Made by a program: the position numbers and the translations under genes. Shown piece after piece: positions 12,701 to 23,300 of a stretch of 64,000 nucleotides of DNA. The notes under the pieces are model-generated. The model did not search any database. It worked only from the letters and a program-made list of their open reading frames with translations, and had not been told where the DNA came from. Source of the stretch: Nematostella vectensis (taxonomy: Eukaryota; Cnidaria; Anthozoa; Actiniaria; Edwardsiidae). Every line of letters starts with the position of its first letter. The first letter of the stretch is position 1. The stretch covers positions 2,927,001-2,991,000 of the forward strand of contig NC_064039.1 of the NCBI RefSeq assembly GCF_932526225.1, in the 5' to 3' direction.

Positions 12701-15700
12701 TGTTGTTGTATTTAAGTTACTCACCTCGTTGACTTTAGTGTTTTCTCTAGTAGTTCTTGCGGGAGGTGACTAAGATATATTTGGACGGAAAGCTAAAATG
12801 AGAAAATATCGCAGGATTAAAATTGATATACAAATAAATTTTTAACTTGTATTTCAATGTATTTTTCTTTTATTTACCTGCGGTACGAGGTTAAGTTCGA
12901 GCCATCTCTCACAGGCGTCAACGACAGCTATCTGTTTATACTGCGGATACATGAAAAGCAATCAATGTCAATACTAGAACACAAAGGGCTATTTTTTTTT
13001 TTTTTACAAATGAATCTTTTCTGGACCATCTTTCCCAAAAGAACTCGTTAAGTATATGAAATATTGCGTGCTTATGATATGCAAGTAAACTATTTGTTTT
13101 GCTGTGAAAAGTCCATCAGTCCCATACGAGCAGGCGCAATGACCGATTCTGCACTCGGTTGGGCCTGGGAGCGTGGCCGCTAGTCATAATTCCATATATT
13201 TTTCCTTCGTCAGAGTGAAAGGATTCTAGTTATATCAAACATTTATTAAATATGTTTATTTACGGATATGCAGGTATTGCTGTATAGAAAAACATTGTGA
13301 CCTATGATTCGTTAAATATTGAAAATATGATCACAGTCAGCCTCTTCCGCATGCATCTCGAGTGTTTTTATTACTTTTTTAGCCGACTCGGCCTTCGCGC
13401 ACGCACAGGGTTCCCAATATTCGAAAATAAAACATTTCCGAATAACCCGCAATGATAGCCGGCTAGCAGCCTATTACTTTTCAGTAATCTTATGAATTGG
13501 GGTTCCTGTGGCGAGTTGAACCGGTGGGGACAGTCCCTTGCTTGATCACGCCACAGGAAGTCCGAAATTGATAAAAGCCCTTTTTCCTAATAAATAGCCC
13601 AAAACACTTGAGACGCCTGCGGAGGAGGCTAGATTGCTAGATCATAGTTACCTTAGAGCCTGTCGCATGGAACGCACAGACTGACCATGACGCGATCGCA
13701 TTCAGCATGACTTGGCCACACCTACGACCACACCAAAGCATTACGTCACGTGTGAACAGCGCCAACTTAACCACAAAGCTCCCTTGACAAACCACAAGAC
13801 GAATGAAACATTGCCGAGCCACTTCGCAGTTACAAACAGCGCAAGAAATAATAACGGTTCTGGCCAGCAATAGCGGAATACAAAACCGGAGTACAAATAC
13901 GAAGTCAGGAAGGCATCCTTAATTTTATATACCGGGTATGGACTAGAAAATCTGGAATTTGATAATTTATCAAATTTGATCTAAACTTTGATCATTTATT
14001 TGGTATTTTATACAAAGAGAACTTACATACTGTTATGGTACTCCTTTTTTCTCAAAAACTGGGGTGGATATCCACCCCCTCCCCTCCCCTTACCTATCAC
14101 GCCTCCTTCTGCATCACCACACCTTTATCCCACCCTACCAGATATGACCAACACCCCCTCCCCTCCCCTTACCTATCACACCTCCTCCTGCATCACCACA
14201 CCTTTATCCCACCCTACCCGATATGACCAACACCCCCTCCCCTCCCCTTACCTATCACACCTCCTCCTGTATCACCACACCTTTATCCCACCCTACCCGA
14301 TATGACCAACACCCCCTCCGCTCCCCTTACCTATCACACCTCCTCCTGTATCACCACACCTTTATCCCACCCTACCCGATATGACCAATAATTGCGCTCT
14401 CTAATGCCCACTTACACCCTCTCCAAAGACGCGAATCCCAAGAAATGGGCAGCAGCAAGAACACCGACTACGTCTGCCTCCTCGACTCGCATCTCAGCTT
14501 CCGTCTCGTACATGGCGGCCAGCGTGCGCGCGAATGCTGTCAAGGAAACACAGGGCGTCATCAGTAAACAAATTCTTATGCGTGCTGGAGTCAACCAGCA
14601 TTCTTGATAAAGAAAGGACTCACGTACAATGTTTCGTGACAATTATAGAGTCCTCTGTTGAGAAAATCACGCCCTCGACCACGCCCTCCGAAGTCTAGAT
14701 AATACCTCAAGAAATCTAATTCGGCTCTCGCAAAATGAATCATATCACTCAGATTGATTTGTGCAAACGATGCATACTGTTTTTCTGTTTAATCACGAAG
14801 TTGTTACTGTTTCCTGCGGCACTATATAATTCGAAAATTTCCTAGATGGATGGAAGTATGACCATAAATCTCAAAGACGGTAATTAAAAAAGAAGACACC
14901 GTGAATCTCTACTTGAAAGCAATAACTTCAGAGACTTCACCAACAATCAAGACCTCTGTCATGCTTTACATACTTTGTTTAGTAATAAGTGGATCCTTGA
15001 TGCGCAGTTTAAGGGTGAGCACTTTGTCCAAAAAACTTGAGGAGCTGCGGCAGAGGGTAAGATCTGACTTAGTGGGAGGAGAGCCGAGGGCCTCACACTC
15101 AGCGGACTTCAGAGCTTGCAAATCCACTCCCTGGCCACCTGTGAATAAACAACCACGAAAAAAAGCTTTTATTCAGTCGGATTAGAGAAGGCTTGAAGTG
15201 TGTTATGGAAAAAAAGACACGCGCTTTGCACGAGAGAATATTTCCGATTTTACACGACAGAAATTCCAAACTCTTTTCAAATTTGACTTCGTCATTTTTA
15301 GTTCTCACAATGCAAGAATAGGAAGACAACAAATATGGTCTAACTACATGTATGCATACTCAATACCCTGCGCTGTTATGCTTGTTAGTACAGTATATAA
15401 ATTAAAAATAAATAAATACAACAAATAAAAACTTTCTAACTCGTACCAGGCACAAGTCGTTGGCCTTCTTCTTCCTCTTCGTCAATATTCTGCATGCTGT
15501 TCAAATCTGCCCTCCTCAGCATTGCACTTAATAATGAAGATTTCTGAAGATATGGTTTATGCAGCTCCCAAGTCGTGTCCAGTGCATGTAATATCACATC
15601 TGTAACAATTCAAAATGTAAAGTTATACAATTTTCTTTGATTTTCTCATTCATTTCAGGGTCAGACCCAGGACTGTGAATAAGAAACAGACAAAGCCATA

Positions 15701-18700
15701 ATTTTAAGAAAGGGGAAATTCATAAGTGGGTTTCGTGCTTTCTAAAAGCAACATCTCAAAAATGGTTGAGTGCCATTGCCCCCGCTAGATTCATAAGCCC
15801 TCCCCACCTCAAACAATGGAGGCACAATTCTCCTTAACCCAACAAAAGGGTCCAAGATCACCATGATTGAACAAAAAATGACTATAAGTGTGTGTGGGTG
15901 TGTGGGGGGAGGGGTGGCTCATGCACAGAAATATGGGAAAAATAAAGGCTTTTTACTTCATAGCTGTCAACTCACCCACTCTTAAGGCGGTGTCACAAGA
16001 TTTTGGAACTCATCACAAGCCTTATTTTTGTGAGGATGTTCATACATTCTCTGTATTCTCCCGCATTTGCTCTCTTGGTTTTTTTTCACATATTTACTGT
16101 ATTTCACACGATTTCACAAGATTTTTGTCCAAGTTGGGTTGACAGCTATGTTACTTTGCTATGAAAATGTAAGTAATATGAGGGGTATACAGTTTTTACA
16201 CTGTTATTGTCTACATTTACCTGGTGTCTTGTATGCATTTGCAGTCTGTGAACGATATAAAAACATTTCCATGGGTGTTGGTGAGCGTTTTCCAGGCGGT
16301 ACAAAGTTCTTGTGATGTTCAATCTGTTTCATCTGCTTAGGAGTAGGAAGGGAGACATCTTTTTCTTGCAGTCCTTTAGAGTTGCTGTGAAGACTATAAA
16401 CAAAATCAAAGTAAGAGAGGGATCAACTCATATTCCCAAATATAAACTCAGAACCCCCTAAACTGTGCTGGATACTTTTAAGCCTCTTCTTCCCATAGCA
16501 ATTGAAGAATCCGTTGAAGAGTTAATGGATTCCAGCATGCATGAAACTTTAGAAACTCTAAAATGGCACAATCATACAAACTTTGTGCAAAATTCCCCCT
16601 TTTCTTAAAATACTATAATCAATTACTCCACGTGAAACACTTAACTCTTTCATGTAATTGTACTTGACAATGACAATGTACTATAAATACCTTCGTTTGT
16701 CAAAAGCATTTGTCTGCATTTGTGAATAGGTAAAGACAAAAGGCTGAGACTTCAAGAGGCGCTGTCCAGTAGCATGTTTCCAGACAGTCGTAGACAGAGC
16801 AGGCTGCGTCTTGACGGATATCAGTGATTGGCCATGATTACAAGTGCTCATGGGGCTGTCAGCTAAATAAAATAAATTTGTACATTATGAAATCGTAACG
16901 TGGGGTGTAGAGGCGTATCTAGGGGAGGGCAGAGGGGGCTGAACCCTGTGGAGGTGCATCCCCGGGAACCCAGGGCGAGGTCAGCATTCTCTAACACCCA
17001 CTACCCCTCCGCTGACCTTGTTCTGCCACGTTCTGTGACCTTGATGGCTGGGGCAACAAGGATGTGGGAGGTTGGGGGTTCACCTATTTCATTCTAAAAG
17101 TGTTTTGTTAAGCATTGAGATTCAGGCATCATGTCTGGGATAGGTGTAAGGAGCCATATGCACCCTTCCAGTAATTTGAACTGAGCCAAGTCTGCCAGGC
17201 ACACACATCCCTCATGCATGTATGCACAAGGTGTGCAAACCACCTTTGGCCGCCAAAAAGTGGGTCATTTCTTATTTAAGGGTCATTGCAAATGCTGTCC
17301 CATCCTTTCTGACTGTGCGCCCCCTTAGCAAATCCTTGGTATGCATCTGTTTAGCTCCTTTCTACTGCAGATCTGATAGTATTTACCAGTTTAAACCCAC
17401 TCTTGACTTAAGGAAGGGAAATGTTATGTACAAAAATTGTCACACAGAATTTACCCCTATCCACATTTCTGTTTATGTTTGTTTGTTTGATTAACGTAAT
17501 GCCAGGAGGGGTTGAGTGGCAATCAACCCACATAAACTTTATTGTCATTATCCACTCCTTTTCATATTCAATTTCTTATTTGTCCACCCCCCTTTATAGA
17601 TGGGCATACATGCTCCTTTCACCCACCCCTTTCTACTTCCCATGTTGGCTATGCCCCCCCCCCCCCCCCCCCCTCTTCTAGTATTGATGTGACATTAAGA
17701 CATAGATTATTTAATAGTTTAACGGTGGAATTACAAAGGGGCTTATCACCTACCAGTCATAACCCCCATGATGGTGTCATTGTAAGAACTCGTTGCAGCT
17801 CGCAGAGCCTGGTTAGAGCCGAGCAGATCACTTCCGAGTGAGCTGGGGAGTCGCCATCGGTTCGTGCTACCGACTTGAATTCGATTACGACTTCGGGGCA
17901 AACGAGGAGGCTGAGGAAAAAAGTGATTGAATCCAAAATGTTTAGAGAAATATATCAACATAAGTTTGAAATGGTATGTTTCGAGCCTTTGTGAAAACAG
18001 AAGCTTCGCAGACGTTTCGAGCCCTTCGTCAGAGCTGCAAAAGATTTCCTAGTTTTTCAACAACTTTAGTGTAGTTAAATGTTTTTGGTCAGTTCAACTA
18101 TGGAAAATTTAGAAGTCATAACTCATTGTATACTCTAGTTTACAAAATGACAAGAAAGCTCTTAGTTATAAGAGTCAGCGTTCATTAGCGTTTCGTGATT
18201 TCTTATTGTCAATTAGTGTAAAAAAAACATTCAAAAGGGTTTTTGTTCTCGAAATATATACCACAATAAAAATTACAAAGTCGGTAAAATGCGAAAAACA
18301 TCTAAAAAATAATCGCAAATATTTGGGTCATAAAATTATGTTTATAGACGTTGGAGCATATTAAAAGTCAACATATATCGACGTGTTACAAATCAAATTG
18401 GCCCTTCCAGACAGACTTCAAATGTGCGGTGAAGTTTCACACTTTTATCATTCAAAACATCGAATTACCTTTGGTGGATCTCTAGCATCAGCGACAACCC
18501 CTTGCAATGCTGTAAATGGCGCTTCCACGAGAAATCTGTGAAACATTCCAATACATCGTCCAGACCAAGACAAAATCCCAAAGTCAACACAAGTCGCAAA
18601 CCGCGCGCGCGGGTCAAACATGGTCAACTTTATAGCCTAATTACTGCTATGTTTTAGCTCTGATTAATTTTCTGACCTGGAATAAGACGGTTTAGTTGAT

Positions 18701-18804
18701 TTGTGTGGAGGTAAAGCTGGTAGATAAGGTCTGGGTAGTGGCGATGGAGTTCCACGGACGATATGATATTTCATGTAGGAACTCAAAGTATCCACGTCCG
18801 CCAT
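6756..18804 (-). CDS. BTB-BACK domain protein (BTBD16 / germ cell-less-like), complete 19-exon model
   Basis: Exons on the complement: 18804-18677, 18535-18469, 17910-17754, 16862-16691, 16384-16221, 15599-15447, 15138-14974, 14536-14416, 13721-13652, 12940-12878, 12792-12725, 12022-11944, 11386-11360, 11284-11230, 9950-9868, 8891-8787, 7917-7881, 7291-7242, 6824-6756. Every splice phase matches, giving about 610 residues. The start lies in AAGATGGCGG. A basic/Pro-rich N-terminus (TNRWRLPSSLGSDLLG) is followed by a BTB domain at about 228-375 (DVILHALDTTWELHKPYL to VVGVLAAAHFLGF) and a BACK-like region at 376-530 (VVDACERWLELNL, LFTWNEYSLYKLL). Known BTB-BACK proteins often act as cullin-3 adaptors or scaffolds; that role is inference here, and the BTBD16 assignment is from motif resemblance only. 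Weakest exon: the 27-nt one at 11386-11360. The C-terminus (VDAVIVPLFVTVLLMFPPS) is hydrophobic. Confidence 0.87.
6875..7100. mobile_element. MITE family with TAGCCTCCTCC ends, copy 1
   Basis: Ends TAGGCTCCTCC and GGAGGAGGCTA. The interior contains TTCCTGTGG, CACGCCGCAGGAAGTCCGAA and GATAAAAGCCC, shared with the copy at 13463-13631. It fills more than half of the last intron of the BTB gene. Confidence 0.75.
7555..7806. mobile_element. Poly-C/G-rich MITE-like sequence (TACGGCCCTG end)
   Basis: Long C and G runs flank AT-rich DNA; TAGCCGTAGGCC near 7635 is roughly inverted by CTGCTACGGCCCTG at 7790-7804. Boundaries are uncertain. It lies in the intron between BTB exons 17 and 18. Confidence 0.4.
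9411..9752. mobile_element. TIR element with a CGGAT-repeat core
   Basis: The ends are inverted: CCCTAGGGGG, a G-run and GGTGAATAGG on the left; CCTATTCACC, a C-run and CCCTAGGGGG on the right. The core is built from many variants of GCGGATCGGCGGATT and CACGGATTACGGATTTT. It lies in the BTB gene intron between 9868 and 8891. Confidence 0.65.
10013..11136. repeat. Minisatellite, 18/19-bp unit (AATTTATCCCTATCGATCG)
   Basis: About 60 units alternate between a 19-bp form (AATTTATCCCTATCGAGCG), an 18-bp form lacking one C, and short GAATCCCTATCGAGCAA variants. No unit contains a stop in any forward frame, so spurious 208- and 314-codon ORFs arise. It lies in a BTB intron whose donor is at 11229, about 92 nt away. 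Confidence 0.95.
13463..13631. mobile_element. MITE family with TAGCCTCCTCC ends, copy 2
   Basis: Right end GACGCCTGCGGAGGAGGCTA; the left end is degraded (GGCTAGCAGCCTATT). The interior matches copy 1 (GGTTCCTGTGGCGAGTTGAA, CACGCCACAGGAAGTCCGAA). It stops 20 bp from the splice donor at 13651 of a BTB exon. Confidence 0.7.
14072..14388. repeat. Minisatellite, 79-bp unit, about 4 copies
   Basis: The landmark GATATGACCAA occurs at 14141, 14220, 14299 and 14378, an exact 79-bp period. The strand is pyrimidine-rich (ACCCCCTCCCCTCCCCTTAC). On the gene's strand each unit contains ATAG|GTAAGG, a donor-like sequence. It begins about 27 nt after the real BTB donor at 14415. Confidence 0.95.
18005..18052 (-). 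ncRNA. Hammerhead-like / Penelope-type repeat remnant
   Basis: On the minus strand the order CTGACGA, AGGGCT, CGAAAC resembles the conserved hammerhead ribozyme core, which Penelope-like retroelements are known to carry. The stem II candidate is tiny and no full three-stem fold was demonstrated, so this is only a resemblance. Confidence 0.25.
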
Positions 18805-21800
18805 CTTGCCCAAAACCCGTTGCTATGGCAATAAACCGGTGTTCGAAAGTGTCGAGGAATTCGGCACTAGACCTCTTCGGCCTTCGCTTCTCCAGTGCAG
18901 CGCCACATATTTCAGATATTTTCCATGTTTATATCATATTTCATTATTTATTTATTTATTTATTTATCTATTACACATTACCTTGAAAAACACAAGGCAC
19001 ACAAAAGAGATATAGGCACACAAAATGTAGTTTGCCTCCAATCTAAATGCAGCAAGCTAGAAACTAGAGAAACAATAGCCCAAATATAGCCCAACGAAAG
19101 AAAAATCGCACGTGGCTAGTATGACCCAAGCCTAGTAGTAACAATAACATCAGTTTGGTGGTAAGACATGTCAAACGCAAACGGTATTCAGTCTCTTTAA
19201 TCCCGGAAAGCTTGCGCAATACCTATCCCTGGAATTTTCTAACATCTTGGGCACCCTGTGTTTGGCGTCGTGATTAACCAACACCACCGTAGAATGACAC
19301 CCTAAAATCTCACGTCCCACAACCAGTTCTTGGCCGTCTTCAAACCCCGGCATGCAAGTGTACTAATCCCCTAAGTGCATGGGGTAGAACTGTCAGGGTG
19401 ATGGAGGAGGTGCTAATTATCCAGGGAGGTCTTACAAGGGTTGAATCATACGCTGTCAGAGACCAAACAAACAAACCAGAAGATTGAGATATAGCCCAGC
19501 AGGTTGCCAGGGTGTCGTTACCAGATTATGTAAACGCCAAGGCGTGCAATCGGATCTTTCTCATTAAATACATAATTCCATAAACAAGTTGAGGATTCAT
19601 AGAATAAGAACCTAAACTGGAGCACTCTGGTTATCATAATAACTAAGGAATGCATCACTTTTATTTTCTTTCATAACATGTATACGTATCTCTCAGTGAT
19701 AGATTATGGGCTTTGTATTAATCCAGAAAAGGCTATTTATCCGTTTGTTGAGAATTTCTTGCCCTGCATTACACCCAGGGGTTAGCGTACTCGAAACTCC
19801 ACCAGGGCATAAGCAACACCAACAACTAGACACAGTGTAAATTACAGCGTCATTTATTAACAATTTCATACATATTTCTAGGTCTACTTTTCCCCCTTTG
19901 AGCTTGGGTTACCCTTGGTTATTGTCCAGATCAGCCCAGCGGGAAAATGACACCTCATTAAACCGCTTGGTTATTTCCGCATGCTCTACCCCCGCGACTT
20001 ATTAGCACTTCTAAATCCGTAGTTGTTGTCACACATACTAAACTCCGACACCTGAGGTACGCGAGAGACGAACATCACAGCGGACCGATTTCCCGACTGC
20101 GAGGCGCCCCAACGGGAATTTGTACAAAGTATAACTTGTTTTTTTGTTGTTTCTGCTGTGATGTATAACATCAATGAAACGGATGACACAAATATAAATG
20201 TTTTGTGTGAAAGAAAACAAACTTGGAAAAAGCGTCAAACAAAATTATTTTCCGACCAGCACTGAGCATTTTATAATAAAGTCCGACCTTTAATGGCGAA
20301 TTCCAGCTAAATCTTCAGACCAATTTGATCTAGATTTTTATTCTATTTTGTTACTGGTAGTAATATAGAAGTATTCCGTAAAACAATTTGGTGTGCTCCT
20401 GGCCGCGTTACACTTCTTCAGATTAAAAGATTTAGGTTTTACCCTGCTATGGATTGTTCGTAAACCAATTGATATCGGTCAAAGAAACATTCGTCCTTCT
20501 TATCAAAGCACACAGGAAAAAATCCGACCAAGGAAATAATTAATTATCTATTTGGTGATTTCAAACCCAAGTTAGCAAAATCGCAAGCAAAATCGAGTTC
20601 TTTACATAAAACTGATAATCATGCTTTTTAGCAACCCTCACAAGAGAGAACTGATAAATAAATTACGATAAAACTTTTTTCCCATAAATGCACCTGGTTT
20701 CGTTGACGAAACCGTGTTCTACGAGCTGTATAGGAAGGGGCGTAGGTTATGTGACGCTTGTCCGGATTGGCTTAAACCCTTTATATAAATATATAACTCA
20801 TGGTATTTCGTGCGTAACATTTTTTTATAATATATTATCAAGCATTCGAAGATGTTACACTGATTAGTGGAGATAACAAGAGATGTTCTAGGGTTGTAGG
20901 ATGTGCTTTTCTAAAGTTAACATTCCGGCACATACAAGTTTAATTCTTAAGGGCGGCAAATCTATCAAATAGAGCACCCTATTTCATTTTGACCGTGTGA
21001 TATTGCATTAGCGTCTATGAAACAATAATGGTTGGACCAGGACTGCAGCGAATATATCTCTATCTTGAAAAATGATTGAACACAGGGTATGGAGAAGTGC
21101 AAATATGCAATTGAAAGTATGTTCATATTTTCCACGATTCTAGAGTGTGAGAGATGAGTTTCATTTTTTTCTTTGCCTTCGAGATGAACCATTTAAAGCG
21201 CATAGTGTATTGAAATGTGGCACGCCCATTTGTATCTGTGTTTATCTCACAGATATTTTAAAGCTACGGTCACTTCCATCCACCTTTTCTTTTGAAATTC
21301 ATGACTAAACATTTCTAACCAGAAAAAGAAAACCTTGACTTCTGACAGACGTCTTAACCATGAATGCTCGCTGATTGCCCCGTGTTTGCGCCTCTGATTT
21401 TTTTTAGCAATGAAAGAACTCATGTGCTTAGTAATTGATCACAGCCAGTGAATGACTCCAAAGAAAAACGAACTATTGACGGCATATCAAAAGAGACAGC
21501 GCACCTTAGCCACTGGAGACCTTGACAACACAAGAAGAGTGTCAAGACGTCGAAACAATGCACAGAATTAATTAGCCCTGTTCTCGATGAGCAGATAAAA
21601 GTCTTAGGAAAGCTGCTGATAATGCGTGCTTTCAAATGGTAACGCAATACTTTGCTAACACGTTTCCCTCAGTTCTACTGGTAACAGAGCATTAGCGTTC
21701 ATCTAATTGAGCTCGTATCGCCGTGCGCGGAGGTTGACTCGTGTTTTTTAGTGATCTTTCTTTTTTTTGTCTGTTTTACACGAGGCTATTTGTCCTAACA

Positions 21801-21869
21801 AGACCAGTTTGTGCTCGATGACAGTTCCGTCCGTGCGACCGAGCTCGAGTTACACCAACCACTCACTGT
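18805..21869. other. Intergenic region between divergent BTB and homeobox genes
   Basis: No supported exon. Contains a TTTA microsatellite at 18945-18972 and otherwise AT-rich single-copy-looking DNA. Regulatory sequence for both divergent genes is expected here (inference), but none was recognised apart from the homeobox-proximal cluster. Confidence 0.5.
18945..18972. repeat. TTTA tetranucleotide microsatellite
   Basis: Six to seven TTTA units ending in TTATCTATT. Confidence 0.85.
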
Positions 21870-22035
21870 ATCACCCTAATTGAATTACTGTCACCTCACT
21901 GAGCTCCGATTGGCTACTAACGGTATGTAAATACTTTAATTAATTAGTCATCAATTTCACACCAGCGGTGTAATTTAATTGACGCGCCTATGTCCCTTGC
22001 GAGGTGGTGCTCTATAAGAGTGATATATAAAGAGC
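21870..22035 (+). promoter_or_regulatory. Proximal promoter of the Lbx-like gene with homeodomain-type sites and TATA boxes
   Basis: Core homeodomain-binding motifs cluster here: CTAATTGAATTAC near 21877, TTTAATTAATTAG near 21936 and GTAATTTAATTGAC near 21970. Two TATA-like boxes follow (CTATAAGAG at 22012, GATATATAAAG at 22022), about 150 bp before the start codon at 22177. The arrangement suggests a TATA promoter with possible auto- or cross-regulation by homeodomain factors (inference). Confidence 0.55.
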
Positions 22036-22176
22036 AGTGGCTTGCAGGATGTGGGTTAGTGTAGTAGTACATAAACTAGTACAACCGTCAAGATCACCGG
22101 GCTGGCGCGGCCCGCGCAGAAAGAGAGCTCTCTAAGTTGAACCTCTCTATGCAAGTAAACACACTTGTGGAACACA

Positions 22177-23300
22177 ATGGAAAAAAACTCGAGAAACCAT
22201 GCAGTGGAGCTATCCAGTGTATCGACGCCGCGCTCCGGGGAGGCCACAGGCTCGCATCAGCGGGAAGGCCAAAACAAAAGGCAAAACAAATTGCTACCTT
22301 TTTCCATTGAGGCCATCTTGAGTGCACCACATCCCAAGAAGAACCGTGTAGCGTGCGCGCGACCACCGAGGCAAGACCCGTGTGTCACACAAGTGGGAAA
22401 ACCCGACGCTCTCTCCACTCTAGAGACCTTTACTAGCGCAACTTTACAAGACGCGGGGGCTGGGAAAGTAAAAACGAAACGCGGTAAGTTTAACACCAAG
22501 AACAGTGACACTGTGGAAACACACACACACACACACAAGTCGGGATAAGCACAGGAAACGTTGTATTGTAAGAGAAGTCGAATTGGGATGATCTTGCTTG
22601 TGGTATGTAAGCCTGAGGTTGTTTGCGCACCGAGCAGCCGGATCGCAGAGCTGGGCTTTGTGTGAATCAGAACAAATAAAACTGACCTTGCTAATGCTAG
22701 GCAACAAATGTACAGCTCGTTGGGCAGACCTGTTCTGAGCTGTCTATATCCCGTCATAAGAATGTGTCTCTTTTTACTTACACAATTAGGGCCTCTTAGT
22801 CCATTCAAAAACGATGAAAGAAAACGATGGTTCGAAAATGACGTTTTGGCTCTGACAATTCAATCAGCATTTGATATTTCAAAAACTGTTCTGATACATA
22901 ATTGGGTTATAATACATTGAGTGTGCTTTTGTGGAATAATGGAATTACTAATTTGTGCCGTGCACTTTTATTTGTAGCGACCATGACGTTGGAGCAGAAA
23001 CTCGAAGCGATACAAGCAAGGCTGAGCCAACGAAAGCGGAGAAAACCACGAACATGCTTTACAAACCGACAAATTATTGAACTTGAAAGAAGGTTTATGT
23101 ATCAAAAGTACTTGTCACCTTCAGATAGAGACGATATAGCTATGGCGCTAGGGCTGCCAGGAGCCCAAATCATAACCTGGTTTCAAAACCGACGCGCAAA
23201 GATGCGGCGAGACGTGGAAGAGCTCAAATCGGACGTGAAGGCGTCGAGCATTCTTAGCTCCGAAGAAGTCAGCAAACTTTGCGAAGACTTGGAGATTTAG
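22177..23300 (+). CDS. lbx: Lbx (ladybird)-like homeobox transcription factor
   Basis: Two exons, 22177-22483 and 22978-23300, join in phase 1 across a GTAAGT donor and a TTTGTAG acceptor, giving 209 residues. The homeodomain is at about residues 122-181: it starts RKRRKPRTCFTNRQIIELER, contains FMYQKYLSPSDRDDIA and has the helix-3 core ITWFQNRRAKMRRD. Position 50 of the homeodomain is Gln. The segment YQKYLSP and the trailing basic/acidic tail (RRDVEELKSDV) match the Lbx family more closely than Tlx or other NK-like groups. Exon 1 carries an eh1-like repressor motif, LLPFSIEAILSAP (about residues 39-51), which in Lbx/NK-type proteins is known to recruit Groucho/TLE. Predicted nuclear DNA-binding repressor. 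Unrelated neighbours; no partner NK-cluster gene is seen in the window. Confidence 0.88.

Noticed and set aside
13988-14305. Proline/serine/threonine-rich ORF
   Set aside because: Product of the 79-bp minisatellite in BTB intron 8.
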